The notes beneath the pieces are model-generated. The model was not told where the DNA came from. It made no database searches and was given only the letters and a program-made list of their open reading frames with translations. From an uncultured Mitsuokella sp. (GTDB taxonomy: Bacteria > Bacillota > Negativicutes > Selenomonadales > Selenomonadaceae), in NCBI GenBank assembly GCA_900770895.1, contig CAAGMF010000119.1, forward strand, positions 1 to 13,793: a DNA stretch of 13,793 nucleotides. The letters run 5' to 3'. A program made the translations under genes and the position numbers. This document shows positions 1 through 5,502 of this stretch, piece by piece (position 1 is the stretch's first letter; every line of letters begins with the position of its first letter).

Positions 1-430
1 CCATGAGCGCGGGGTAGGTGAAGAGGCCGGCGTTGATGTTGTCAGGGTGCTTCGCGCTCTTGTCCTTGAACTGCGTCATGCGCGAGAGCTCGCCGAACTG
101 CGAGCAGCAGTCCATGATCCAGCCCATCTCCGCATGAGCATGCACGTGGCTCTGGACGAATACGAGACTCTTCTCGGTATCGATGCCGCAGGCCAGCAGC
201 AGGGCGAATGCCTCACGCGTCTGCTGACGGCGCTTGGCCGGGTCGATATGGATGGTCATGCTGTGCAGATCAGCGATGAAATAGTAGCACTGATACTCGT
301 TCTGTATCTGACGCCAGTTTCGCACGGCCCCGAGGTAGTTGCCGAGGGTGAATGTACCCGTGGGCTGGATGCCGGAGAGGATGATTTTCTTGCGCGCAGT
401 TTCCTGGGCGTTTTCGTTCTCATTTGCCAT
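1..430 (-). CDS. trpS: Tryptophanyl-tRNA synthetase, N-terminal part (cut by window edge)
   Basis: Class I aminoacyl-tRNA synthetase that charges tRNA-Trp with tryptophan in the cytoplasm. The 143 codons visible from the ATG at 428-430 contain SGIQPTGTFTLGNYLGA, the TrpS version of the class I HIGH-type ATP-binding signature, followed by YYFIADLHSMT and FVQSHVHAHAEMGWI, both typical of bacterial TrpS. The C-terminal half, with the KMSKS loop, lies beyond position 1. The start is supported by an AGGAG eight bases upstream and by a good promoter just beyond. Transcription runs out of the window; nothing here suggests a link to the pectin genes. The identification is based on conserved motifs and is close to certain. 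Confidence 0.96.
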   Translation of the reverse strand, partial: MANENENAQETARKKIILSGIQPTGTFTLGNYLGAVRNWRQIQNEYQCYYFIADLHSMTIHIDPAKRRQQTREAFALLLACGIDTEKSLVFVQSHVHAHAEMGWIMDCCSQFGELSRMTQFKDKSAKHPDNINAGLFTYPALM

Positions 431-473
431 GCGAATCGCTCCTATCGATTAAATAAAAAATAAATCAAACCTT

Positions 474-502
474 ATTTTAGCACGCGAAAGGGGCGACGTC
501 AA
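474..502 (-). promoter_or_regulatory. Promoter of trpS
   Basis: On the minus strand, TTGACG (497-502) and TAAAAT (474-479) are separated by 17 bases, each matching the sigma-70 consensus at five of six positions. Transcription should begin near 467, giving a leader of about 37 nt before the trpS ATG. The -35 hexamer lies inside the dyad at 490-514. Confidence 0.6.
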
Positions 503-514
503 TGACGCCGCCCC
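490..514. promoter_or_regulatory. GC-rich dyad overlapping the trpS -35 region
   Basis: Arms GGGGCGACGTC and GACGCCGCCCC pair over 11 positions with one mismatch around a three-base centre. Neither side has a T-run, so it does not look like an intrinsic terminator. Its position over the -35 hexamer is compatible with an operator, but no regulator can be named. Confidence 0.35.
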
Positions 515-540
515 TCGAAAGCGAGGTACGTAGTTTATAG

Positions 541-703
541 CCTTCTCCTTAGGAGAAGGGGGACCGCGCTAGCGGTGGATGAGGTGTAGCTGGGACATGG
601 CTCTATATTTAGAGCAAAAGCTCCATGTAGCGAGTTCCTCAGGCTACACCTCTTTCGTCTCCCGGCTGCGCCGTGAGCCACCTTCCCCTGAGGGGAAGGC
701 TTC
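541..703 (+). repeat. Palindromic intergenic repeat, copy 1 (MITE-like)
   Basis: A noncoding element of about 163 bp. Each end is a self-complementary 19-mer: CCTTCTCCTTAGGAGAAGG at 541-559 and CCTTCCCCTGAGGGGAAGG at 681-699. Between them, an inner inverted pair GAGGTGTAGC (581-590) and GCTACACCTC (643-652) would fold the centre into a long hairpin. A second copy in the opposite orientation lies at 7309-7467, and a 39-base block (555-593) is identical between them. A 6-bp direct repeat TTATAG directly flanks this copy (535-540 and 704-709), consistent with a target-site duplication. The element ends just after the stop codon of the chemotaxis gene. No transposase is present, so any mobility would need help from elsewhere. 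Confidence 0.8.
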
Positions 704-709
704 TTATAG

Positions 710-1528
710 TTACACCTTCTCGGCCAGCTGGCGCACGTCTTCGGAGGTGCGGGACAGTTCTTTGCCTTCGTTGTTTATTTCCTCGATCAGGGCAGCCTGG
801 GTGGCGTTTACCTCCGTCAGCTGCTTGATCTCATTGTTTATGCACTTGATCGAGTCGCGGATCTTCGTCAGGGTATCCGTGATGCGCTCGGCCGATTCGG
901 AGCTTGAGACGGCCAGTTTGCGGACTTCCTCGGCGACGACAGCAAAGCCGCGGCCCTGCTCGCCGACACGGGCGGCCTCGATGGCGGCATTCAGCCCGAG
1001 CATGTTCGTCTGCGAGGCGACACTCTTTATGAAGTCGATGACGGCATCGGTCTCGTTTACCTGATTTTCAGCCGTATCAGCCAGATTTTTCAGGCTTTCG
1101 CTGCTGTTCGCGAGGGCTGTCGCTTTCGCGGATATCTCTGAGAGCGAGGCCGAGAGTTTGTCTGTCGCCTCAGCCAGAGTCGTAGAGGCTGCCTGCATCA
1201 TCTCGTGCTGTTTCAGCGAGCGGTGGATGGCCACAGCACCGACGACTTCACCATTTTCGACGAGCGGCATGCTGACGGCGATGTAGGGGATGCCGTACAC
1301 GGCGGCATCGACGGTGATGATGACTTTTTCCCGCTGGGCCATGGCTTTCGTCACCGCCGTGCCGGGCTCGATCGGGGTGCCGACATGGATGGAATCCTTC
1401 AGCTCCGGCATGGGGTTGACGGCGACCCATTTCTCGCGGTCAGCGACCACGATGCCGACATGCTGGGTGGACAGATCCGGCAGTATCGGCGCTATGGCTA
1501 CGAAAGCGTCTAGTAAAGAAACTGACAT
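710..1528 (-). CDS. Soluble methyl-accepting chemotaxis protein
   Basis: A 272-residue chemoreceptor-type protein that would signal to CheA/CheW. Residues 1 to about 115 form a small alpha/beta sensor module (VGIVVADREKWVAVN, then GIPYIAVSMPLV and GEVVGAVAIHRS) resembling a PAS/GAF-like input domain. Residues 116-272 form a coiled coil whose hairpin tip, about 168-206, is the conserved MCP signature (LGLNAAIEAARVGEQGRGFA, AVVAEEVRKLA). No transmembrane helix or HAMP domain is visible, so it should be cytoplasmic and sense an internal signal. It is much shorter than classical transmembrane MCPs, which usually exceed 500 residues. The ATG at 1526-1528 follows AGAGGGGGA at good spacing. The ligand is unknown. 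Confidence 0.9.
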   Translation of the reverse strand: MSVSLLDAFVAIAPILPDLSTQHVGIVVADREKWVAVNPMPELKDSIHVGTPIEPGTAVTKAMAQREKVIITVDAAVYGIPYIAVSMPLVENGEVVGAVAIHRSLKQHEMMQAASTTLAEATDKLSASLSEISAKATALANSSESLKNLADTAENQVNETDAVIDFIKSVASQTNMLGLNAAIEAARVGEQGRGFAVVAEEVRKLAVSSSESAERITDTLTKIRDSIKCINNEIKQLTEVNATQAALIEEINNEGKELSRTSEDVRQLAEKV

Positions 1529-1732
1529 AAGAAATCCCCCTCTGTAAAATCTTCCATATCTGGATAATTCGCCGCGACATTCCGGATTCCTTTTTTCTGG
1601 CGAATAGTTAAGAGCTCAGCTTACAACTTTTCAGTATGGCTGTAATCTATCCTGTAGGGCTACCCCCTTTTCGAGCTTCGATGTCGTATGGATGACGAAA
1701 TCTCATTTCAGAGTTGTTACTTTTTCATCTTT

Positions 1733-1761
1733 ATTCTACAACGAATGGTGATGGATGGCAA
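1733..1761 (-). promoter_or_regulatory. Promoter of the chemotaxis gene, with a leader of about 200 nt
   Basis: On the minus strand, TTGCCA (1756-1761) and TAGAAT (1733-1738) are 17 bases apart, each five of six to consensus. The start site would be near 1726, about 200 nt ahead of the ATG. The intervening leader (1529-1726) holds short complementary segments such as TTACA with TGTAA and CAGC with GCTG, but matches no riboswitch class I recognise. Confidence 0.5.
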
Positions 1762-1817
1762 TTTGTATTTTACTGGTTTGGCGCTAAGCCTTGGCATCAG
1801 ACCTGACAAGTCATCCT

Positions 1818-1853
1818 AATAAAAAAGCCTCCTTTTATAAAAAAGGAAGCTTT
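1818..1853 (-). terminator. Intrinsic terminator after the small coiled-coil gene
   Basis: Arms 1824-1836 and 1841-1853 pair over 13 bp with one G-T wobble around a four-base loop. On the minus strand they are followed by a run of six T residues (1818-1823). This ends the transcript of the gene at 1887-2108 before the chemotaxis promoter. Confidence 0.88.
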
Positions 1854-1886
1854 GTACTGTCATATGATCCGAACTGGAGCGTGTAA

Positions 1887-2108
1887 TCAGCCCTGTACGT
1901 TGAAGGCGTTCTTCAGAGCGTCTACAGCCTGCGTAGCCGTGATGCCGTTCTCGGCCATCATCGTCAGCAGCTCTTTGCTGTTCTCTTTCTCCTGAGCCTC
2001 TTTATACTCGTTCAGCTGCTCTTTGAGCTTTTTGAGCTCGTTCTGCTTCTTCTCGATTTTGGCGCTCAGCGTGTTGATCTTCTCTGCATAATTTGCTTTT
2101 CTTGGCAT
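1887..2108 (-). CDS. Small coiled-coil protein of unknown function
   Basis: A 73-residue protein that I do not recognise. Residues 5 to about 43 are very rich in Lys, Glu, Leu and Gln with heptad spacing (KIEKKQNELKKLKEQLNEYK), predicting a coiled coil. The C-terminal 30 residues (LLTMMAENGITATQAVDALK) look like a short helical module. There is no signal peptide or membrane segment, so it should be cytoplasmic, perhaps an oligomeric adaptor. The ATG at 2106-2108 follows GGGAGG at eight bases. The gene is monocistronic, with a consensus promoter (2197-2225), a leader of about 80 nt containing competing hairpins, and a strong terminator. This is good evidence that it is a real expressed gene despite its size. 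No function is assigned. Confidence 0.82.
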   Translation of the reverse strand: MPRKANYAEKINTLSAKIEKKQNELKKLKEQLNEYKEAQEKENSKELLTMMAENGITATQAVDALKNAFNVQG

Positions 2109-2116
2109 GATTTATT

Positions 2117-2140
2117 TCCTCCCATGGTCCCGTATGGGAC
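2117..2140 (-). promoter_or_regulatory. Leader hairpins overlapping the ribosome binding site of the coiled-coil gene
   Basis: Read on the minus strand, the leader contains GTCCCATACGGGACCATGGG directly before the GGAGG site. GTCCC pairs with GGGAC (2127-2140), while the overlapping CCCAT can instead pair with ATGGG, which abuts the ribosome binding site. The two pairings are mutually exclusive, so translation could be controlled, but this rests on complementarity alone. Confidence 0.3.
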
Positions 2141-2196
2141 AGTACATATTAGTTTGATGGCATACATAAAAGATTGCCGTACTGAAACTCAATAGC

Positions 2197-2225
2197 ATTA
2201 TAGCATGAAAAAAAGAGATTGGCTA
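2197..2225 (-). promoter_or_regulatory. Promoter of the small coiled-coil gene
   Basis: On the minus strand a perfect TATAAT (2197-2202) lies 17 bases after TAGCCA (2220-2225; four of six). The start site would be near 2190, giving a leader of about 82 nt. Confidence 0.7.
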
Positions 2226-2264
2226 TAGGCAGAGAAAAAATTATTCAACGAATCAGGTATGAAC

Positions 2265-2306
2265 AGAAAAAACCTGCTAACCGCGAAATGGGGTAGCAGG
2301 TTTTTT
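2265..2306 (-). terminator. Intrinsic terminator after the secreted-protein pair
   Basis: AACCTGCTA (2271-2279) and TAGCAGGTT (2294-2302) form a perfect stem that extends through flanking A and T runs. The T-run on the minus strand serves the gene ending at 2323. The structure would also work on the plus strand. Confidence 0.85.
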
Positions 2307-2322
2307 GCATGATCAGCGGAGT

Positions 2323-2739
2323 TCAGTTCATATTCTGCAAGGTTATCTCGGGCTCGACCTTCCAGCCGTATATATCGGTGGTCGTATGGTAGCGAGCTGT
2401 GTCGTCCGTGATCGTGAAATCGTAGGGGACGGGATCGCTCCCCACGGTGACGGAGAGATTATCGACATTCGCGATGCCGGTGATGAGCGGATAGCCGTCG
2501 TTATCATTCAGCATGTATTTGAGCGTGCAGGCAGTTACGCGCTGATAGTATTTCGTGTTGTTATGGAATACACCGTGGAATATGATATCCTGATCATTCA
2601 GCTCGATGTCTTTCACCTCATAGGTGACCATGGCTGCAGCCTCGGCAGAGCGCGGCTGCAGGCTGAGGGCAGCCATCAGCAGGCAAGGGATGATGAGCAG
2701 AGCGGCCAGACGGGATTGCCAGGTACATAGTTTATCCAT
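2323..2739 (-). CDS. Small secreted protein, paralogue of the upstream neighbour (unknown function)
   Basis: A 138-residue exported protein of unknown function. The N-terminus has a basic region, a hydrophobic stretch (LAALLIIPCLLMAALSL) and an Ala-rich cleavage zone (RSAEAAA), as in a Sec signal peptide. The mature part of about 100 residues aligns without gaps to the neighbouring protein at 2758-3153, with roughly 40 identical positions including YQRV, LKY, DGYP and GSDPVPY. Alternating hydrophobic strands suggest a single beta-sandwich domain (inference). I chose the ATG at 2737-2739 because GGGAG precedes it at suitable distance. An in-frame ATG at 2754 lacks a ribosome binding site. The gene begins 18 bases after the stop of its paralogue, so the two are cotranscribed and probably translationally coupled. 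Confidence 0.83.
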   Translation of the reverse strand: MDKLCTWQSRLAALLIIPCLLMAALSLQPRSAEAAAMVTYEVKDIELNDQDIIFHGVFHNNTKYYQRVTACTLKYMLNDNDGYPLITGIANVDNLSVTVGSDPVPYDFTITDDTARYHTTTDIYGWKVEPEITLQNMN

Positions 2740-2757
2740 GAAATCGTCTCCCATTGC

Positions 2758-3153
2758 TTATTCGAGTGTGAGGTCACAGTCGATTTTCCAGCCGGCTATG
2801 TCAGACTGATTTTTATAGATGGCATCGCAATCCTGCACTTTGACCGTATAGGGGACTGGATCGGATCCGATATCCACCTTCATATGATCATCGGCAAACG
2901 ATCCCATCATGATCGGGTAGCCATCCTCGTCGCGCAGTATGTATTTCAGCTTCATGCCGAGTACGCGCTGATAGACGTCGCTGTCGTTGACGAATTTGCC
3001 CTTCAGGACGACGTTATCCTTCTCGAGCGCCACTGACGTCACCTCGAAATGTACCTCGTCATTGGCCGCCTCGGCCGGGACCGGAGCACTGACAGCCAGA
3101 GCGACGACGAGCAGCAGGCAGACCGAAGCCAGCATAGATACCAGTTTCTTCAT
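2758..3153 (-). CDS. Small secreted protein, first gene of a tandem paralogous pair (unknown function)
   Basis: A 131-residue exported protein. Residues 1-29 form a clear Sec signal peptide (MKKLVSMLASVCLLLVVALA, then APVPAEAA). The mature domain of about 100 residues shares its core motifs with the following gene: YQRV, LKYILRDEDGYP, GSDPVPY, DIAGWK. It has no lipobox, membrane helix or SLH domain, so it is presumably free in the periplasm or extracellular. An extracytoplasmic ligand-binding or matrix role is possible, but nothing in the sequence fixes one. The ATG follows AGGAGG at seven bases, and a good promoter lies about 80 bases upstream. The gene is divergent from the SLH porin and shares its regulatory region, which hints at a joint role at the cell envelope. 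Confidence 0.83.
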   Translation of the reverse strand: MKKLVSMLASVCLLLVVALAVSAPVPAEAANDEVHFEVTSVALEKDNVVLKGKFVNDSDVYQRVLGMKLKYILRDEDGYPIMMGSFADDHMKVDIGSDPVPYTVKVQDCDAIYKNQSDIAGWKIDCDLTLE

Positions 3154-3233
3154 TATAATACCTCCTAAAGTGATTCCTCTCTGATCCTACTACATATTCG
3201 CGCCTGCGCAAACATGCAGCATTTCCTATCAAT

Positions 3234-3261
3234 ATTATAGCGTTTTCTCGTGCTGAGGCAA
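3234..3261 (-). promoter_or_regulatory. Promoter of the secreted-protein pair
   Basis: On the minus strand, TTGCCT (3256-3261; four of six) and a perfect TATAAT (3234-3239) are 16 bases apart. The start site would be near 3227, about 75 nt ahead of the ATG at 3153. Confidence 0.6.
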
Positions 3262-3328
3262 ATCGATTATCTTTAGCAGTCTCACGAATATCTTTATGAG
3301 TGCTCACTGTGCCTGTTGTGACTTGATT

Positions 3329-3356
3329 TAAATTGTTCAGCTTATTGAACAATTTA
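3329..3356. promoter_or_regulatory. Perfect 28-bp dyad between divergent promoters, candidate operator
   Basis: Two 11-base arms, TAAATTGTTCA (3329-3339) and TGAACAATTTA (3346-3356), are exact inverted complements around the six-base centre GCTTAT. It is AT-rich with no following T-run, so it reads as a protein binding site rather than a terminator. It lies about 105 bases upstream of the porin start site and about 115 from the divergent start site, a position suited to an activator or to a shared regulator. It is not a standard CRP (TGTGA-N6-TCACA) or FNR (TTGAT-N4-ATCAA) site. The binding protein is unknown. Confidence 0.6.
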
Positions 3357-3416
3357 CTAGGCACCTAAAAACGACAAATTAATATCTTTATATAAATCCT
3401 TAAATAGTTATCTGTA

Positions 3417-3444
3417 TTGAATCGTCGCAATAATATATAATAAT
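3417..3444 (+). promoter_or_regulatory. Probable promoter of the SLH porin and pectin cluster
   Basis: TTGAAT (3417-3422; four of six) lies 16 bases before AATAAT (3439-3444; five of six). A perfect TATAAT also occurs at 3436-3441, but its spacing to this -35 is too short. The start site would be near 3448-3451. A weak -35 fits a promoter that needs an activator. Confidence 0.5.
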
Positions 3445-3447
3445 AGA

Positions 3448-3676
3448 CGTAGAGGAGAAACGGAGGTGCATAGGGATAGAGAGATGTCGTATGTGAACCG
3501 GTATACTGCTGCCTGCTGATGAGAGACGGCAGGCAGCCCGCCGGCGAGAACGCTGAGTGAGGGCTCAGCAGCCTGGAAAATGATGACTGGGCCGGGAGGC
3601 TGGACGTGAAAGACCGCAGCCGCTGAGGATAGTGATCATGATTCGGGAAAGGGTATCATAAGGAGTCGAATTTATC
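3448..3676 (+). ncRNA. Long structured 5' leader of the SLH porin
   Basis: About 225 nt separate the putative start site from the porin ATG. The leader is GC-rich, unlike the AT-rich promoter region. It holds a 9-bp hairpin (3508-3516 with 3529-3537), a 6-bp hairpin GCTGAG/CTCAGC (3552-3557 with 3564-3569) and a helix AGCCT/AGGCT (3570-3574 with 3597-3601). A tiny reading frame of 11 codons (3484-3519) ends inside the first hairpin. The ribosome binding site AAGGAG near 3660-3665 lies outside these helices. I cannot match it to a known riboswitch. It could stabilise an abundant outer-membrane mRNA or regulate it. Confidence 0.45.
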
Positions 3677-5410
3677 ATGAAGAAAACGAACATCCTCCTT
3701 GGGGGAGCAATAGCGTTTGCAGCGCTGAATGTAGGCAACTATGCCTTTGCAAGTGACAATCCGTTCGCTACGGTCCCGCAGAAGACCGGGTATTATCAGG
3801 ATGTGGCCAGCCTCATCCATGACGGCCTCATCGATGGCTATACCGACAGCGACTTTAATGCGGCGCGTCCAATGACGCGCTATGAGATGGCTATCTTCAC
3901 AGCGAAAGCCATGTCGAAATCCGGCAGTGCCGGTGCGGCTGATACGCAGCGCATCCAGCGCCTCATGAAGGAGTTCCAGGGGGAGCTGACTGACCTCCAT
4001 GTCAAGGTACCGGGCGTCAAGGCGAAAAAGGCCACGAAGAAATCCAGCGGCCCGAAGGTCAAGAAGCTGCCGAAGAATTTCGATGTATCCGGTCTCATGC
4101 GTTTCCGCGATGACTGGGGCGGCAAGCAGTCGAATAAGGTTAATGGTTCTAAACGCGGCAAGGAGGGCTTTGGTGGTGAGAAGAACCACCAGCTGCTCTG
4201 GCAGATGTTTACGAAATTCGATATCGGTGCCGGCTGGAAGGGCGAGCTCGACTTCCTCGGGGCTAAATCCGGTAACGGCGATGCCCGTACGACCGGTGAG
4301 AATACCGAGGGCTATGCCGATGTCAACAAGATGTTCGTAACGGGCCCGTTGCCATATATCAAATCGCAGCTGCGTTTCGGTCATACGAAGGGCTCGACAC
4401 TGTGGTCGGATGACTTGATCATGGGCCAGTATTATACTGGCGGCGCCATCACGAAGAAGAATATGGGCAAATGGGATGCCAGCTTCGCTTATGGCAAGCC
4501 GGATTTCTCGGAAGATAGGTATTCTGGTGAGGCTGGCCGTGTAAATACTTCGGTAGATACTACAATTACGCTTACAAAAGGTACAGATGTAACAAATCTA
4601 GGCCTTACTGGCAGTAATGTGGAGACAACTACAATAAAGTTTAAGGATACAGATGGTAATGATCAGACAATAACCAAAAGTGTTCTTAAAAAAGATACAA
4701 AGATAACAAAAAAATCCTACTATTATAAAGATCCACGTGGTATATCGGAGTCTGACGTTAATCCGAATGGCCTCGGCGTGAATATGCTTGAGACACAGGT
4801 GCAATATCGGGCTAGCAAGACGTTCTCCCTGCATGGCGCTTGGTGGCATCTGCACGCCAATAAAGAAGGCGGTGTGATTGATGTAAAGAAACAAGCAAGC
4901 TACATCGATACTATGAATTGGGCTACGGCCAATGGCATGGAAAAAAATATTAAATCGCCAGCCGAGTATCAAAAACGTTATTGCAATCCAGATATCGGCG
5001 AAATTGGTTTCCGTTGGAACGTAGCACCCAAATTCCTGATCTGGGGTAACTTTGCTATGTCGAACATGCGTGGCAGTGATTACGGCTATGGCAATAGAAA
5101 TAATGGCGATCAGAATAAAGCTTATGCCATGAGCTTCCGCTGGGGCAATGTTTCCGGTGCTCATCCGCATTCCTATCGCTTCCAGCTCGATCTGGTTCAT
5201 ATGGAGAAGAATACCGGTATCAAGTCCAGCTATGATTTGAAGAACAAGGCTGGTATGGGCCAGCGCGGCTTCCTCATGGATTACCGCTATGTACCGGTCA
5301 CGAATGTCATGTTTGACTTCCGCTGGATGCATTATAAATCCCTTGGTAAGTCTCAGCCTGATGTTGAGCATGGCGATCAGTATCGTGTCCAGCTCTACTA
5401 CTACTTCTGA
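3677..5410 (+). CDS. SLH-domain outer-membrane porin (OmpM-like)
   Basis: A 577-residue outer-membrane beta-barrel of the OmpM type found in Negativicutes, where the SLH domain holds peptidoglycan and the barrel forms a channel. Residues 1-25 are a signal peptide ending in YAFA. Residues about 27-80 form one SLH domain (YYQDVASLIHDGLIDGYTD, then MTRYEMAIFTAKAM). A short helix and a Lys-rich linker (about 108-136) follow. From about 139 (VSGLMRFRDDWG) alternating amphipathic strands run to the C-terminal YYYF, the aromatic end recognised by the BAM machinery. Residues about 285-355 are encoded by a markedly AT-rich stretch and look like an inserted surface loop. Placement ahead of pectinases suggests uptake of pectin oligosaccharides (inference); a general porin role is the alternative. 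The start has AAGGAG 11 bases upstream. Confidence 0.92.
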   Translation: MKKTNILLGGAIAFAALNVGNYAFASDNPFATVPQKTGYYQDVASLIHDGLIDGYTDSDFNAARPMTRYEMAIFTAKAMSKSGSAGAADTQRIQRLMKEFQGELTDLHVKVPGVKAKKATKKSSGPKVKKLPKNFDVSGLMRFRDDWGGKQSNKVNGSKRGKEGFGGEKNHQLLWQMFTKFDIGAGWKGELDFLGAKSGNGDARTTGENTEGYADVNKMFVTGPLPYIKSQLRFGHTKGSTLWSDDLIMGQYYTGGAITKKNMGKWDASFAYGKPDFSEDRYSGEAGRVNTSVDTTITLTKGTDVTNLGLTGSNVETTTIKFKDTDGNDQTITKSVLKKDTKITKKSYYYKDPRGISESDVNPNGLGVNMLETQVQYRASKTFSLHGAWWHLHANKEGGVIDVKKQASYIDTMNWATANGMEKNIKSPAEYQKRYCNPDIGEIGFRWNVAPKFLIWGNFAMSNMRGSDYGYGNRNNGDQNKAYAMSFRWGNVSGAHPHSYRFQLDLVHMEKNTGIKSSYDLKNKAGMGQRGFLMDYRYVPVTNVMFDFRWMHYKSLGKSQPDVEHGDQYRVQLYYYF

Positions 5411-5432
5411 TAATCACACAGCAAATCCACAG

Positions 5433-5461
5433 GCGGGAGCGGCAGGTCCGCTCCTGCTTTT
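5433..5461 (+). terminator. Terminator after the porin, possibly leaky
   Basis: GCGGGAGCGG (5433-5442) and CCGCTCCTGC (5448-5457) form a 10-bp stem with one wobble and a five-base loop, followed by only four T residues. I see no convincing promoter in the remaining bases before 5503, so partial read-through would feed the downstream enzymes, giving much porin and less enzyme. Confidence 0.8.
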
Positions 5462-5502
5462 GGGTAATAGACGGTTATTTCTTCTCTGAGGAGGCAAAAG
5501 AA

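Noticed and set aside
47..463. Plus-strand open frame opposite trpS
   Set aside because: It lies antisense to a clear TrpS coding sequence and has no ribosome binding site or recognisable protein.
490..514. Hairpin upstream of trpS as an intrinsic terminator
   Set aside because: No T-run on either side, and the trpS -35 element lies inside it.
579..1064. Plus-strand open frame over the chemotaxis gene and repeat
   Set aside because: Ser/Arg-rich mirror of a real gene; its start lies inside the palindromic repeat.
3329..3356. Standard CRP or FNR box
   Set aside because: Half-sites and spacing differ from TGTGA-N6-TCACA and TTGAT-N4-ATCAA, so it is listed only as an unknown dyad.
3484..3519. 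11-codon leader peptide in the porin leader
   Set aside because: Only weak Shine-Dalgarno support and no run of a regulatory codon; kept as a remark in the leader entry, not as a gene.
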